Source of the DNA: Triticum aestivum
Lineage: Eukaryota > Streptophyta > Magnoliopsida > Poales > Poaceae
Direction: 5' to 3'
NCBI RefSeq assembly: GCF_018294505.1
Contig: NC_057813.1
Location: forward strand, 318,455,191-318,519,190
Length of the DNA stretch: 64,000 nucleotides
Under the pieces are notes generated by a model, which had not been told where the DNA came from, made no database searches, and saw nothing but the letters and a program-made list of their open reading frames with translations. Of the stretch, positions 36,046 through 48,215 are shown in pieces (position 1 is the first letter of the stretch; each line of letters begins with the position of its first letter). A program made the position numbers and the translations under genes.

Positions 36046-37228
36046 GATAAATTAAAGTTCAATTAATCATATTACTAAAGAACTCCCACTTAGATAGACA
36101 TCCCTCTAGTCATCTAAATGATCACGTGATCCGTATCAACTAAACCATGTCCGGTCATCACGTGAGATGGAGTAGTTTTCAATGGTGAGCATCTCTATGT
36201 TGATCATTCTACTATATGATTCACGTTCGACCTTTCAGTCTCAATGTTCTGAGGACATATTTGCATATGCTAGGCTCATCAAGTTTAACCCGAGTATTCT
36301 GCACGTGCAAAACTGACTTGCACCCGCTGTATGTGAACGTAGAGCTTATCACACCCGATCATCACATGGTGTCTCGGCACGACAAACTGTAGCAATGGTG
36401 CATACTCAGGGAGAACAGTTATACCTTGAAATTTAGTGAGGGATCATCTTATAATGCTACCGTCGTACTAAGCAAAATAAGATGCATAAAAGATAAACAT
36501 CACATGCAATCAAAATATGTGACATGATATGGCCATCATCATCTTGTGCCTTTGATCTCCATCTCCAAAGCACCTCATGATCTCCATTGTCATCGGCTTC
36601 ACACCTTGATCTCCATCGTAGCATCGTTGTCGTCTCGCCAACTATTGCTTCTACGACTAACGATGCCACTTAGTAATAAAGTAAAGCAATTACATGGCGA
36701 TTGCATTTCATACAATAAAGCGACAACCATAAGGCTCCTGCCAGTTGCCGATAACTTTTACAAAACATGATCATCTCATACAATAACATATATCACATCA
36801 TGTCTTGACCATATCACATCACAACATGCCCTGCAAAACACAAGTCAGACGTCCTCTACTTTGTTGTTGCAAGTTTTACGTGGCTGCTACGGGCTTCTAG
36901 CAAGAACCGTTCTTACGTACGCATCAAAACCACAATGATTTTTAGTCAAGTGTGTTGTTTTAACCTTCAACAAGGACCGACCGTAGTCAAACTCGATTCA
37001 ACTAAAGTTGGAGAAACACACACCTGTCAGCCACCTGTGTGCAAAGCACGTCGGTAGAACCGGTCTCATGAACATGGTTATGTAATGTTGGTTCGGGCCG
37101 CTTCATCCAACAATACCGTCGAATCAAAGTAAGACGTTGGTGGTAAGTAGTGTGACTATTATTGCCCACAACTCTTTTGTGTTCTACTCATGCATATCAT
37201 CTACGCATAGACCTAGCTCGAATGCCAC
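36046..37228 (-). other. untranslated leader of copia 1 with primer binding site
   Basis: 1.2 kb between the 5' LTR and gag without coding motifs. Next to the LTR the minus strand reads GTGGCATTCGAGCTAGGTC (37228-37210), a mutated form of the initiator tRNA-Met site TGGTATCAGAGC. The leader is shared, with variation, by copia 2 and copia 3 and is the presumed packaging region. Confidence 0.75.
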
Positions 37229-38953
37229 TGTTGGGGAACATAGCATGCAATTTCAATAAAATTCCTACAATCGCGCAAGATCTATCTAGGAGATGCATAG
37301 CAATGAGAGGGGGAGAGTGTGTCCATGTACCCTCATAGACCAAAAGCGGAAGCGTTAGGTTAACGTGGTTGATGTACTCGAATGTCTTCATGATCCAACC
37401 GATCTAGTACCGAATGTACGGCACCTCTGAGTTCAGCACACGTTCAACTCGATGACGTCCCTCGAACTCTTGATCCAGCAGAGGGTCGAGGGAGAGTTTC
37501 GTCAGCACAACAGCGTGATGACGGTGATGGTGATGTGATCCGTGCAGGGCTTCGCCTAAGCACTACGATGCTATGACCGGAGGTGTAAACTGTGGAGGGG
37601 GGAACCGCACACAGCTAAGAGAACAATTGATGTGCCTTTGGGGTGCCCCCACCCCCGTATATAAAAGGATGGGAGGAGGAGGCCGGCGGCCAGGAGGGGC
37701 GCGCCATGGGGGGGAGTCCTACTAGGACTCCACTCCTAGTAGGATTCGCCCCCCTTTTTCCTTTCTTCCACCAGAGGGAAAAGGAAGGAGGGAGAGGGAG
37801 AGGGAAAGGGGGGCGCCGCCCCCTCCCCTAGTACAATTCGGACTGCCATGGAGGGGGAACAACCCCTCCTCTCTCTCCACTAAGGCCCATGTAGGCCCAA
37901 TACTTCCCCAGGGGGTTCCGGTAACCCCTCGGTACTCCGGTAAAATACCCGAACCACTTGAAACTATTCCGATGTCCGAATACTACCTTCCAATATATGA
38001 ATCTTTACCTCTCGACCATTTCGAGACTCCTTGTTCTGTGATCTCATCCGGGACTCTGAACAGACTTCGGTCACGAAAACACATAACTCATAATACAAAT
38101 CGTCAAAGAACGTTAAGCGTGCGGACCCTACGGGTTCGAGAACTATGTAGACATGACCGAGACACATCTCCGGTCAATAAACAATAGCGGAACTTAGATG
38201 CTCATATTGGTTCCTACATATTCTACGAAGATCTTTATCGGTCAAATCGCATAACAACATACGTTATTCCCTTTGTCATCAGTATGTTACTTGCTCGAGA
38301 TTCGATCGTCGGTATCCTCATACCTACTTCAATCTCGTTACCGACAAGTCTCTTTACTTGTTCTGCAATGCATCATCCCGTAACTAACTCATTAGTCACA
38401 TTGCTTGCAAGGCTTATAGTGATGAGCATTACCGAGAGGGCCCAAAGATACCTCTCCGATACACGGAGTGACAAATCCTAATCTCGATCTATGCTAACCC
38501 AAGAAACACCTTCGGAGACACCTATAGAGCATCTTTATAATCATCGAGTTATGTTGTGACGTTTGATTGCACACAAGGTGTTCCTTCAGTATTCGGGAGT
38601 TGCATAATCCCATAGTCAGAGGAACATGTATAAGTCATGAAGAAAGCAATAGCAATAAAACTCAATGATCCTTATGCTAAGATAATAGATGGGTCTTGTC
38701 CATCACATCATTCTCTAATGATGTGATCTCGTTCATCAAATGACAACACATGTCTATGGTCAGGATACATAACCCTCTTTGATTAACGAGCTAGTTAAGT
38801 AGAGGCATACTAGGGACACTGTTTTGTCTATGTATTCACACATGTACTAAGTTTCTGGTTAATACAATTCTGGCATGAAAAATAAACATTTATCATGATA
38901 TAAGGGAATATAAATAATAACTTTATTATTGCCTCTAGGGCATATTTCCTTCA
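37229..38953 (-). repeat. 5' LTR of copia 1
   Basis: Plus strand TGTTGGGGAACATAGC ... GCATATTTCCTTCA, followed by TSD GGCTC. An AT-rich TATA-like stretch TATATAAAA (plus 37659-37667; complement in element orientation) and the palindrome block at about 37713-37748 are conserved with the partner LTR. Confidence 0.93.
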
Positions 38954-39221
38954 GGCTCCGCCCCCTCTCTCTTTTATAGGTAGAAAATGATAACCGGCGC
39001 CCCTCCATGTTTTGAGTGGTGATGGCCCTGCTGCATGCGCCAGGCTACTGTCAACTCAGAACGGTCACCGAGGCGACATGGGGAAGCGGAGGAGTCCGCG
39101 TCCCGTCGAGCTCCACACGTCAAGCTTGGCCCGCAGGCAGTTGGGGCCCCGCGGCACTTCGCCCTTGCCCCTTGGCTTCACCTCAAAGCCAGTCTGAGCG
39201 CGCCTTGGTCCCGGGGGCTAC
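38954..39221 (-). promoter_or_regulatory. promoter of the B3-like pseudogene, inside the 3' end of a gypsy element
   Basis: On the minus strand CCTATAAAAG (38980-38971) is a good TATA box. With copia 1 removed it lies about 80-100 bp upstream of the B3-like ATG at 30192. On the plus strand the same segment ends in CCCGGGGGCTAC (39210-39221), a typical purine-rich end directly before the TG of the 3' LTR at 39222. So the B3-like gene lies antisense to, and just inside, the 3' LTR of a plus-strand gypsy element whose other parts are left of the window. Confidence 0.55.
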
Positions 39222-39235
39222 TGTCGGTGTTCTGG

Positions 39236-39240
39236 GATCG
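39236..39240. repeat. target-site duplication GATCG, left copy
   Basis: GATCG before the solo LTR, repeated at 48918-48922 after it. Confidence 0.88.
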
Positions 39241-39457
39241 TGATGAGGACATCAATACCATTGTTACACCCACAGCCCCCGCTGCTATACATACTGGACC
39301 AATTACTAGAGCTCGCGCACGCCAACTAAATTACCAGGTACTTCCGTTTCTTGGTAATGATTCTAATGTTCATGAGAATATGATGCTGCCTAAATTGGAT
39401 ACATTTGTTTTTCTTACAAATGAAGGGCCTAGCTTGGAGAAGGATGAACATTGGAGT

Positions 39458-41167
39458 TGTTGGGGATCGTAGCAGAAATTTAAAATTTTCTACGCGTCAC
39501 CAAGATCAATCTATGGAGTCATCTAGCAACGAGAGAGAGAGGAGTGCATCTACATACCCTTGTAGATCGCGAGCGGAAGCGTTCAAGAGAACGGGGTTGA
39601 TGGAGTCGTACTCGTCGTGATCCAAATCACCGATGATCCTAGCGCCGAACGGACGGCACCTCCGTGTTCAACACTTGTACGGAGCGGAGACGTCTCCTCC
39701 TTCTTGATCCAGCAAGGGGAAAGCAGAAGTTGATGGAGATCCAGCAGCATGACGGCGTGGTGGTGGAAGCAGCGGGATTCCAGCAGGGCTTCGCCAAGCG
39801 CTACTGGAGGAGGAAGAGGTGTCACAGGAGGGAGAGGGAGGCGCCAGGGCTTAGGGTGCAGCTGCCCTCCCTCCCCTCCACTATATATAGGGGCTAGGGG
39901 GCGCATGCCCCCTTGGAGATCCCATCTAGAGGGGGGGGCGGCCCCTCGGGTGGCAACGGCCCCCTTAGGGTTTCCAACCAGGGGGCGCATGCCCCCTCGG
40001 GGGGCAGCGGTCCCCTAGGGTTTCCAACCCTAGGTGCTTTGGGCCCTTGGGTGGGGCGCACAAGCCAACCAGGGGCTGGTTCCCACGCCACTTCAGCCCA
40101 TGGGGCCCTCCGGGATAGGTGGCCCCACCCGGTGGACCCCGGGACCCTTCCAGTGGTCCCGGTACAATACCGGTGACCCCTGAAACTCTCCCAGTGGCCA
40201 AAACTGGACTTCCTATATATAAATCTTTACCTCCGGACCATTCCGGAGCTTCTCGTGATGTCCGGGATCTCATCCGGGACTCCGAACAACTTTCGGTTAA
40301 CCGCATACTAATATCTCTACAACTCTAGCGTCACCGAACCTTAAGTGTGTAGACCCTACGGGTTCGGGAGACACATAGACATGACCGAGACAACTCTCTG
40401 GTCAATAACCAACAGCGGGATTTGGATACCCTTGTTGGATCCCACATGCTCCACGATAATCTCATCGGATGAACCACGATGTCGAGGATTCAATCAATCC
40501 CGTATACAATTCCCTTTGTCTATTGGTACGATACTTGCCCGAGATTCGATCGTCGGTATACGGATACCTTGTTCAATCTCGTTACGGCAAGTCTCTTTAC
40601 TCATTCCCGTAACACATCATCCCATGAACAAATCCTTGATCACATTGAGCTCATTATGATGATGTCCTACCGAGTGGGCCCAGAGATACCTCTCCGTCAT
40701 ACGGAGTGACAAATCCCAGTCTCGATTCGTGCCAACCCAATAGATACTTTCGGGGATACCTGTAGTGTACCTTTATAGCCACCTAGTTACGTTGTGACAT
40801 TTGGCACACCCAAAGTACCCTTACGGTATCCGGGAGTTGCACAATCTCATGGTCTAAGGAAAGGATACTTGACATTAGAAAAGCTTTAGCAGACGAACTA
40901 CAGGATCTTGTGCTATGCTTAGGATTGGGTCTTGTCCATCACGTCATTATCCTAATGATGTGATCCCTTTATCAATGTCATCCTATGTCCATGGTTAGGA
41001 AACTGTAATCATCTATTAATCAACGAGCTAGTCAACTAGAGGCTCACTAGGGACATGTTGTGGTCTATGTATTCACACATGTATTACGATTTCCGGATAA
41101 CAATAGCATGAACAAGGAAATATAATAATAACCTTTTTATTATTGCCTCTAGGGCATATTTCCAACA
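39458..41167 (-). repeat. 3' LTR of copia 2
   Basis: Plus strand TGTTGGGGATCGTAGC ... TATTTCCAACA. TATA box in element orientation is the complement of about 39882-39890 (CTATATATA). Contains an imperfect tandem repeat at about 39895-40030 built from GGGGGCGCATGCCCCC and TTAGGGTTTCCAACC units. Followed by a polypurine tract (complement of 41168-41178). Confidence 0.93.
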
Positions 41168-41199
41168 GTCTCCCACTTGCACTAGAGTCAATAACCTAG

Positions 41200-42474
41200 T
41201 TACATTGTGATGAATCGAACACCCATAGAGTTCTGGTGTTGATCATGCTTTGCTCGCGGAAGAGGTTTAGTTAACGGATCTGCGACATCCAGATCCGTAT
41301 GCACTTTACAAATATCTATGTCTCCATCTTGAACATTTTCACGAATGGAGTTGAAGCGACGCTTGATGTGTCTCGTCTTCTTGTGAAACCTGGGCTCCTT
41401 GGCAAGGGCAATATCTCCAGTGTTGTCACAGAAGAGAGTCATCGGGCCCGACGCATTGGGAATAACTCCTAGGTCGGTAATGAACTCCTTCATCTAGATT
41501 GCTTCATGTGCTGCCTCCGAGGCTGCCATGTACTCTGCTTCACATGTAGATCTCGCCATGATGCTTTGCTTGCAACTGCACCAGCTTATTGCCCCACCAT
41601 TCAAAATATACACGTACCCGGTTTGTGACTTGGAGTCATCCAGATTTGTGTCGAAGCTAGCATCGACGTAACCCTTTACGACGAGCTCTTCGTCACCTCC
41701 ATAAACAAGAAACATATCCTTAGTACTTTTCAGGTACTTCAGGATATTCTTGACCGCTGTCCAGTGTTCCATGCCGGGATTACTTTGGTATCTTCCTACC
41801 AAACTTACGACAAGGTTTACATCAGGTCTGGTACACAGCATGGCATACATAATAGACCCTATGGCTGACGCATAGGGGATGACACTCATCTTTTCTGTAT
41901 CTTCTGCCGTGGTCGGGCTTTGAGTTGAGCTCAATTTCACACCTTGCAATACAGGCAAGAACCCTTTCTTGGACTGATCCATATTGAATATCTTATCAAG
42001 GTATGTGCTTTGTGAAAGACCTTTGAGGCGTCTCGATCTATCTCTATAGATCTTGATGCCTAATATGTAAGCATCTTCCCCAAGGTCCTTCATTGAAAAA
42101 CACTTATTCAAGTAGGCCTTTATGCTCTCCAAGAGTTCTATATCATTTCCCATCAACAGTATGTCATCTACATATAATATGAGAAATGCTACAGAGCTCC
42201 CACTCACTTTCTTGTAAACGCAGGCTTCTCCATAAGTTTGCATAAACCCAAACACTTTGATCATTTCATCAAAGCGAATGTTCCAACTCCGAGATGCTTG
42301 CACCAGCCCATAGATGGAGCGCTGGAGCTTGCATACCTTGTTAGCATTCTTAGGATCAACAAAACCTTCCGGCTGCATCATATACAATTCTTCCTTAAGA
42401 AAGCCGTTAAGGAATGCCGTTTTGACGTCCATTTGCCATATTTCATAATCATAGAATGCGGCAATTGCTAACAT
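41200..42474 (-). pseudogene. copia 2 reverse transcriptase C-terminal part and RNase H
   Basis: Frame 42474-41494: [54 protein letters not shown] (catalytic YVDD intact), AYILGIKIYRDRSRRLKGLS, SAIGSIMYAMLCTRPDVN, then RNase H YVDASFDTN and STCEAEYMAASEAAHEAI. A stop (TAG) then interrupts, and the RNase H end continues in frame 41493-41200 (LFCDNTGDIALAKEPRFH, HIKRRFNSIRE). Preceded by an in-frame TGA at 42480-42478 in LKSV*IML. Confidence 0.92.
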
Positions 42475-42477
42475 GAT

Positions 42478-44304
42478 TCAGACAGACTTTAGCTTCGCTA
42501 CGGGTGAGAAGGTCTCATCGTAGTCAACCCCTTGAACTTGTCGATAACCCTTAGCGACAAGTCGAGCTTTATAGATGGTAACATTACCATCTGCGTCTAT
42601 CTTCTTCTTAAAGATCCATTTATTTTCTATCGCTCGCCGATCATCGGGCAAGTCTGTCAAAGTCCATACTTTGTTTTCATACATGGATCCTATCTCGGAT
42701 TGCATGGCCTCAAGCCATTTGTTGGAATCTGGGCCCGCCATCGCTTCTTCATAGTTCGAAGGTTCACCGTTGTCTAACAACATGATTTCCAGGATAGGGT
42801 TTCCATACCATTCTGGTGTGGAACGTGTCCTTGTGGACCGACGAAGTTCAGTAGCAACTTTATCCGAAGTACCTTGATCATAATCATTAACTTCCTCTCT
42901 ATCCGGTGCAGGCACCACAGAAACATTTTCCTGAGCTCCGCTACTTTCCAGTTCAAGAGGCAGTACTTCATCAAGTTCTACTTTCCTCCCACTTACTTCT
43001 CTCGAGAGAAACTCTTTCTCCAGAAAGGACCCGTTCTTGGCAACAAAGATCTTGCCTTCGGATCTGAGGTAGAAGGTATACCCAATGGTTTCCTTAGGGT
43101 ATCCTATGAAGACGCATTTTTCCGACTTGGGTTCAAGCTTTTCAGGTTGAAGTTCCTTGACATAAGCATCGCATCCCCAAACTTTTAGGAACGATAGCTT
43201 AGGTTTCTTCCCAAACCATAATTCATACGGTGTCATATCAACGGATTTAGACGGTTCCCTATTTAAAGTGAATGTAGCTGTCTCTAGAGCGTATCCCCAA
43301 AATGATAGCGGTAAATCGGTGAATGACATCATAGATCGCACCATATCCAATAGAGTGTGATTATGATGTTCGGACACACTGTTACGCTGAGGTGTTCCAG
43401 GCGGCGTGAGTTGTGAAACAATTCCACATTTCCTTAAGTGCGTACCAAATTCGTGACTCAAATATTCTCCCCCACGATCTGATCGTAAGAACTTTATTTT
43501 TCTGTCACGTTGATTCTCTACCTCATTCTGAAATTCCTTGAACTTTTCAAAGGTCTCAGACTTTTGTTTCATCAAGTAGACATACCCATATCTACTTAAG
43601 TCATCAGTGAGGGTGAGAACATAACGATAACCACCGCAAGCCTCAACGCTCATTGGACCGCACACATCAGTATGTATGATTTCCAATAAGTTGGTTGCTC
43701 GCTCCATTGTTCCGGAGAATGGAGTCTTGGTCATTTTGCCCATGAGGCATGGTTCGCACGTGTCAAATGATTCATAATCAAGAGACTCCAAAAGTTCATC
43801 TGCATGGAGTTTCTTCATGCGTTTGACACCAATGTGACCAAGGCGACAGTGCCACAAGTATGTGGGACTATCATTATCAACCTTACATCTTTTGGCATTC
43901 ACACTATGAATATGTGTAACATCACGTTCGAGATTCAATAAGAATAAACCATTGACCAACGGGGCATGACCATAACACATGTCTCTCATATAAATAGAAC
44001 AACCATTATTCTCAGATTTAAATGAGTAGCCATCTCGCATTAAACGAGATCTAGATACAATGTTCATGCTCAAAGTTGGTACTAAATAACAATTATTGAG
44101 GTTTAAAACTAATCCCATAGGTAAATGTAGAGGTAGCGTGCCGACGGCGATCACATCGACCTTGGAACCATTCTCGATGCGCATCGTCACCTCATCCTTC
44201 GCCAGTCTCCGCTTATTCCGCAGCTCCTGTTTTGAGTTACAAATATGAGCAACCGCACCGGTATCAAATACCCAGGAGCTACAACGAGCGCTGGTTAGGT
44301 ACAC
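42478..44304 (-). pseudogene. copia 2 protease, integrase and RT N-terminal part (608-codon open frame)
   Basis: Domains in order: protease WVFDTGAVAHICNSKQELRN; GAG-pre-integrase LWHCRLGHIGVKRMKKLH ... CEPCLMGKM; integrase core IIHTDVCGPMSVEACGGYRY, TDDLSRYGYVYLMKQ and the block NSVSEHHNHTLLDMVR with the catalytic glutamate; connector VFIGYPKETIGYTFY; polyprotein linker STRTRSTPEWYGNP; RT fingers NKWIFKKKIDADGNVTIYKA. It is open for 608 codons, so only the flanking stops make the polyprotein defective. Confidence 0.93.
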
Positions 44305-45173
44305 ATCAATAACATGTATATCACATATACCTTTGGTATTGCCGGCCTTCTTATCCGCTAAGTACTTGGGGCAGTTCCGCTTCTAGTGACCGTTTCCCTT
44401 GCAATAAAAGCACTCAGTCTCATGCTAGGGTCCATGCTTTGGCTTCTTCTCGGCAACTGGCTTACCGGGCGCGGAAACTCCCTTGTCGTCCTTCTTAAAG
44501 TTCTTCTTACCCTTTCCTTTCTTGTACTTAGTGGTTTTATTCACCATCAACACTTGATGTTCCTTTTTGATCTCCACCTCCGCTGATTTCAGCATTGAAT
44601 ACACCTCAGGAATGGTCTTTTCCATCCCCTGCATATTGAAGTTCATCACAAAGCTCTTGTAGCTAGGTGGGAGCGACTGAAGGATTCTGTCAATGACCAC
44701 ATGATCCAGGAGATTAACTCCCAGCTGAGATAAGCGGTTGTGCAACCCAGACATTTGAGTATGTGCTCGCTGACAAAACTATTCTCCTCCATCTTACAAC
44801 TATAGAACTTGTCGGAGACTTCATATCTCTCGACCCGGCCATGACCTTGGAAAACCATTTTCAGCTCTTGGAACATCTCATATGCTCCGTGCTGCTCAAA
44901 ATGCTTTTGGAGCCCCGGTTCTAAGCTGTAAAGCATGCCGCACTGAACCATGGAGTAATCATCACTACGCGACTGCCAGGCGTTCATAACATCTTGAGTT
45001 GCTGGGAAAACAGGTGCTTCACCCAGCGGTGCATCAAGGACATATGCTTTCTTGGCAGCTATGAGGATAATCCTCAGGTTATGGACCCAGTCTGTGTAGT
45101 TGCTGCCATCGTCTTTCAGCTTGGTTTTCTTTAGGAACATGTTGAAGTTGAGGGCAACATTAGCATGGGTCAT
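44305..45173 (-). pseudogene. copia 2 gag
   Basis: Start at 45173 (MTHANVALNFNMFLKKTKLK, DGSNYTDWVHNLRIILIAAK), open until a frameshift near 44760, then LGVNLLDHVVIDRILQSLPP and a lysine-rich stretch to a stop at 44427-44425. The zinc knuckle that follows (ECFYCKGNGH*KRNC) has TAG in place of the usual tryptophan codon TGG near 44384. Two G-to-A-type nonsense changes and one frameshift inactivate it. Confidence 0.88.
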
Positions 45174-46462
45174 TTGATCTACAAGACATATTGCAAAGTT
45201 TTAGACTATGTTCATGATAATTAAGTTCATTTAATCAAATTATTTAATGAACTCCCACTCAGGTAGACATCCCTCTAGTCATCTAAGTGATACATGATCC
45301 GAGTCAACTAGGCCATGTCCGATCATCACGTGAGACGGACTAGTCATCATCGGTGAACATCTTCATGTTGATCGTATCTTCTATACGACTCATGTTCGAC
45401 CTTTCGGTCTCTTGTGTTCCGAGGCCATGTCTGTACATGCTAGGCTCGTCTAGTCAACCTAAGTGTTTTTGCATGTGTAAATCTGGCCTACACCCGTTGT
45501 ATGTGAACGCTAGAATCTATCACACCCGATCATCACGTGGTGCTTTGAAACAACGAACTTTCGCAACGGCGCATAGTTAGGGGGAACACTTTCTTGAAAT
45601 TATTATGAGGGATCATCTTATTTATGCTACCATCATTCTAAGCAAATAAGATGTAAAACATGATAAACATCACATGCAATCAAATAGTGACATGATAAGG
45701 CCAATATCATTTTGCTCCTTTTGATCTCCATCTTTGGGGCGCCATGATCATCATCGTCACCGGCATGACACCATGATCTCCATCATCATGATCTCCATCA
45801 TCATGATCTCCATCATCGTGTCTTCATGAAGTTGTCATGCCAATGATTACTTCTACTACTATGGCTAACTGTTTAGCGATAAAGTAAAGTAATTACATGG
45901 TGTTATTTAATGACACGCAGGTCATACAATAATTAAGACAACTCCTAAGGCTCCTACCAGTTGTCATACTCATCGACATGCAAGTCGTGATTCCTATTAC
46001 AAGAACATGATCAATCTCATACATCACATATATATCATTCATCACATCCTTTTGGCCATATCACATCACGCGACATATGCTGCAAAAACAAGTTAGACGT
46101 CCTCTAATTGTTGTTGCATGTTTTTACGTGGCTGCTATAGGTTTCTAGCAAGAACGTTTCTTACCTACGCCAAAACCACAACGTGATATGCCAATTGCTA
46201 TTTACCCTTCATAAGGACCCTTTTCATCGAATCCGATCCGACTAAAGTGGGAGAGACAGACACCCGCTAGCCACCTTATGCAACTAGTGCATGTCAGTCG
46301 GTGGAACCTGTCTCACGTAAGCGTACGTGTAAGGTCGGTCCGGGCTGCTTCATCCCACGATGCCGCTAAAACAATATAAGACTAGTAGTGGCAAGTAAAT
46401 TGACAAAATCGACGCCTTACTCGTGCATAGAAACTACGCATAGACCTAGCTCATGATGCCAT
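45174..46462 (-). other. untranslated leader of copia 2 with primer binding site
   Basis: 1.3 kb without coding motifs. The primer binding site on the minus strand reads TGGCATCATGAGCTAGGTC (46461-46443), similar to the initiator tRNA-Met site but with one base inserted. A 15-bp unit CATGATCTCCATCAT is repeated three times in tandem at 45772-45816. Confidence 0.75.
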
Positions 46463-48215
46463 TGTTGGGGATCGTAGCAGAAATTTAAAATTTTCTATGC
46501 ATCACCAAGATCGATCTATGGAGTCATCTAGCAACAAGAGAGAGATAGAGAGAGAGAGAGAGGAGTGCATCTACATACCCTTGTAGATCGCGAGCGGGAG
46601 CGTTCAAGAGAACGGGGTTGATGGATTCGTACTCGCCATGATCCAAATCACCGATGATCCTAGCGCCGAACGGACGGCAGCTCCACGTTCAACACATGTA
46701 CGGAGCGGAGACGTCTCCTCCTTCTTGATCCAGCAAGGGGAAAGGAGAAGTTGATGGAGATCCAGCAGCACGACGGCGTGGTGGTGGAAGCAGCGGGATT
46801 TCAGCAGGGCTTCGCCAAGCGCTACTGGAGGAGGAAGAGGTGTCACGGGAGGGAGAGGGAGGCGCCAGGGCTTAGGGTGCAGCTGCCCTCCCTCCCCTCC
46901 ACTATATATAGGGGCTAGGGGGGTGCATGCCACCTTGGAGATCCCACCTAGAGGGGGGGCGGCCCCTCAGGGGGCAACGGCCCCCTTAGGGTTTCCAACC
47001 AGGGGGGCGCATGCCCCCTCGGGGGGCAACGACCCCCTAGGGTTTCCAACCCTAGGCGCCTTGGGCCCTTGGGTGGGGTGCACCAGCCCACCAGGGGCTG
47101 GTTCCCACGCCACTTCAGCCCATGGGGCCCTCCGGGATAGGTGGCCCCACCTGGTGGACCCCCGGGACCCTTCTCGTGGTACCGGTACAATACCGGTGAT
47201 CCCCGAAACTCTCAGGGTGGCCGAAACTGGACTTCCTATATATAAATCTTTACCTCCGGACCATTCCGGAGCTCCTCATGACGTCCGGGATCTCATCCGG
47301 GACTCCGAACAACTTTCGGTTAACCGCATACTAATATCTCTACAACTCTAGCGTCACCGAACCTTAAGTGTGTAGACCCTACGGGTTCGGGAGACACATA
47401 GACATGACCGAGACAACTCTCTGGTCAATAACCAACAGCGGGATCTGTATACCCTTGTTGGCTCCCACATGCTCCACGATAATGTCATCGGATGAACCAC
47501 GATGTCGAGGATTCAATCAATCCCGTATACAATTCCCTTTGTCTATCGGTACGGTACTTGCCCGAGATTCGATCGTCAGTATATCGATACCTTGTTCAAT
47601 CTCATTACGACAAGTATATTTACTCGTTCCCATAACACATCATCCCGTGAACAACTCCTTGATCACATTGAGCTCATTATGATGATGTCCTACCGAGTGG
47701 GCCCAGAGATACCTCTCCATCATACGGAGTAACAAATCCCAGTCTCGATTTGTGCCAACCCAACAGATACTTTCGGGGATACCTGTAGTGTACCTTTATA
47801 GCCACCCAGTTACGTTGTGATGTTTGGCACACCCAAAGTACCCTTACGGTATCCGGGAGTTGCACAATCTCATGGTCTAAGGAAAGGATACTTGACATTA
47901 GAAAAGATTTAGCAGACGAACTACACGATCTTGTGCTATGCTTAGGATTGGGTCTTGTCCATCACATCATTATCCTAATGATGTGATCCCGTTATCAATG
48001 ACATCCTATGTCCATGGTTAGGAAACCGTAACCATCTATTGATCAACGAGCTAGTCAACTAGAGGCTCACTAGGGACATGGTGTGGTCTATGTATTCACA
48101 CATGTATTAAGATTTCCGGATAACACAATTATAGCATGAACAATAGACAATTATCATGAACAAGGAAATATAATAATAACCTTTTTATTATTGCCTCTAG
48201 GGCATATTTCCAATA
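46463..48215 (-). repeat. 5' LTR of copia 2
   Basis: Plus strand TGTTGGGGATCGTAGC ... TATTTCCAATA. TATA box in element orientation is the complement of 46902-46910. An (AG)n microsatellite at about 46530-46562 is longer than in the partner LTR. The last CA is changed to TA by a C-to-T transition. Confidence 0.93.

Larger units (their letters stand above)
30252..38953 (-). mobile_element. copia 1: Angela/BARE-like Ty1/copia retrotransposon, complete but decayed
   Basis: 8.7 kb with LTRs 30252-31997 (1746 bp) and 37229-38953 (1725 bp), TSD GGCTC. The minus-strand order is 5' LTR, 1.2-kb leader, gag, protease, integrase, reverse transcriptase, RNase H, polypurine tract, 3' LTR, as in Ty1/copia. 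Every domain is present but separated by stops and frameshifts. By eye about 15 substitutions in the last 245 bp of the LTR pair make it the oldest of the three copia copies. LTR sequence and protein motifs are those of the Angela/BARE/WIS group, the commonest in Triticeae. Confidence 0.93.
39458..48215 (-). mobile_element. copia 2: Angela/BARE/WIS-group Ty1/copia retrotransposon, nearly complete
   Basis: LTRs 39458-41167 (1710 bp) and 46463-48215 (1753 bp). Flanks are GGAGT (39453-39457) and GGAGC (48216-48220), a TSD with one mismatch; the gypsy reading frame HWS-KNKHGDDG joins perfectly across it, which fixes the insertion point. Minus-strand order: leader, gag, protease, integrase, RT, RNase H. 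Coding lesions are few (about five stops or frameshifts). The left LTR lacks about 25-30 bp near 41105 that the right one has. The right LTR ends CCAATA instead of CCAACA. Confidence 0.92.
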
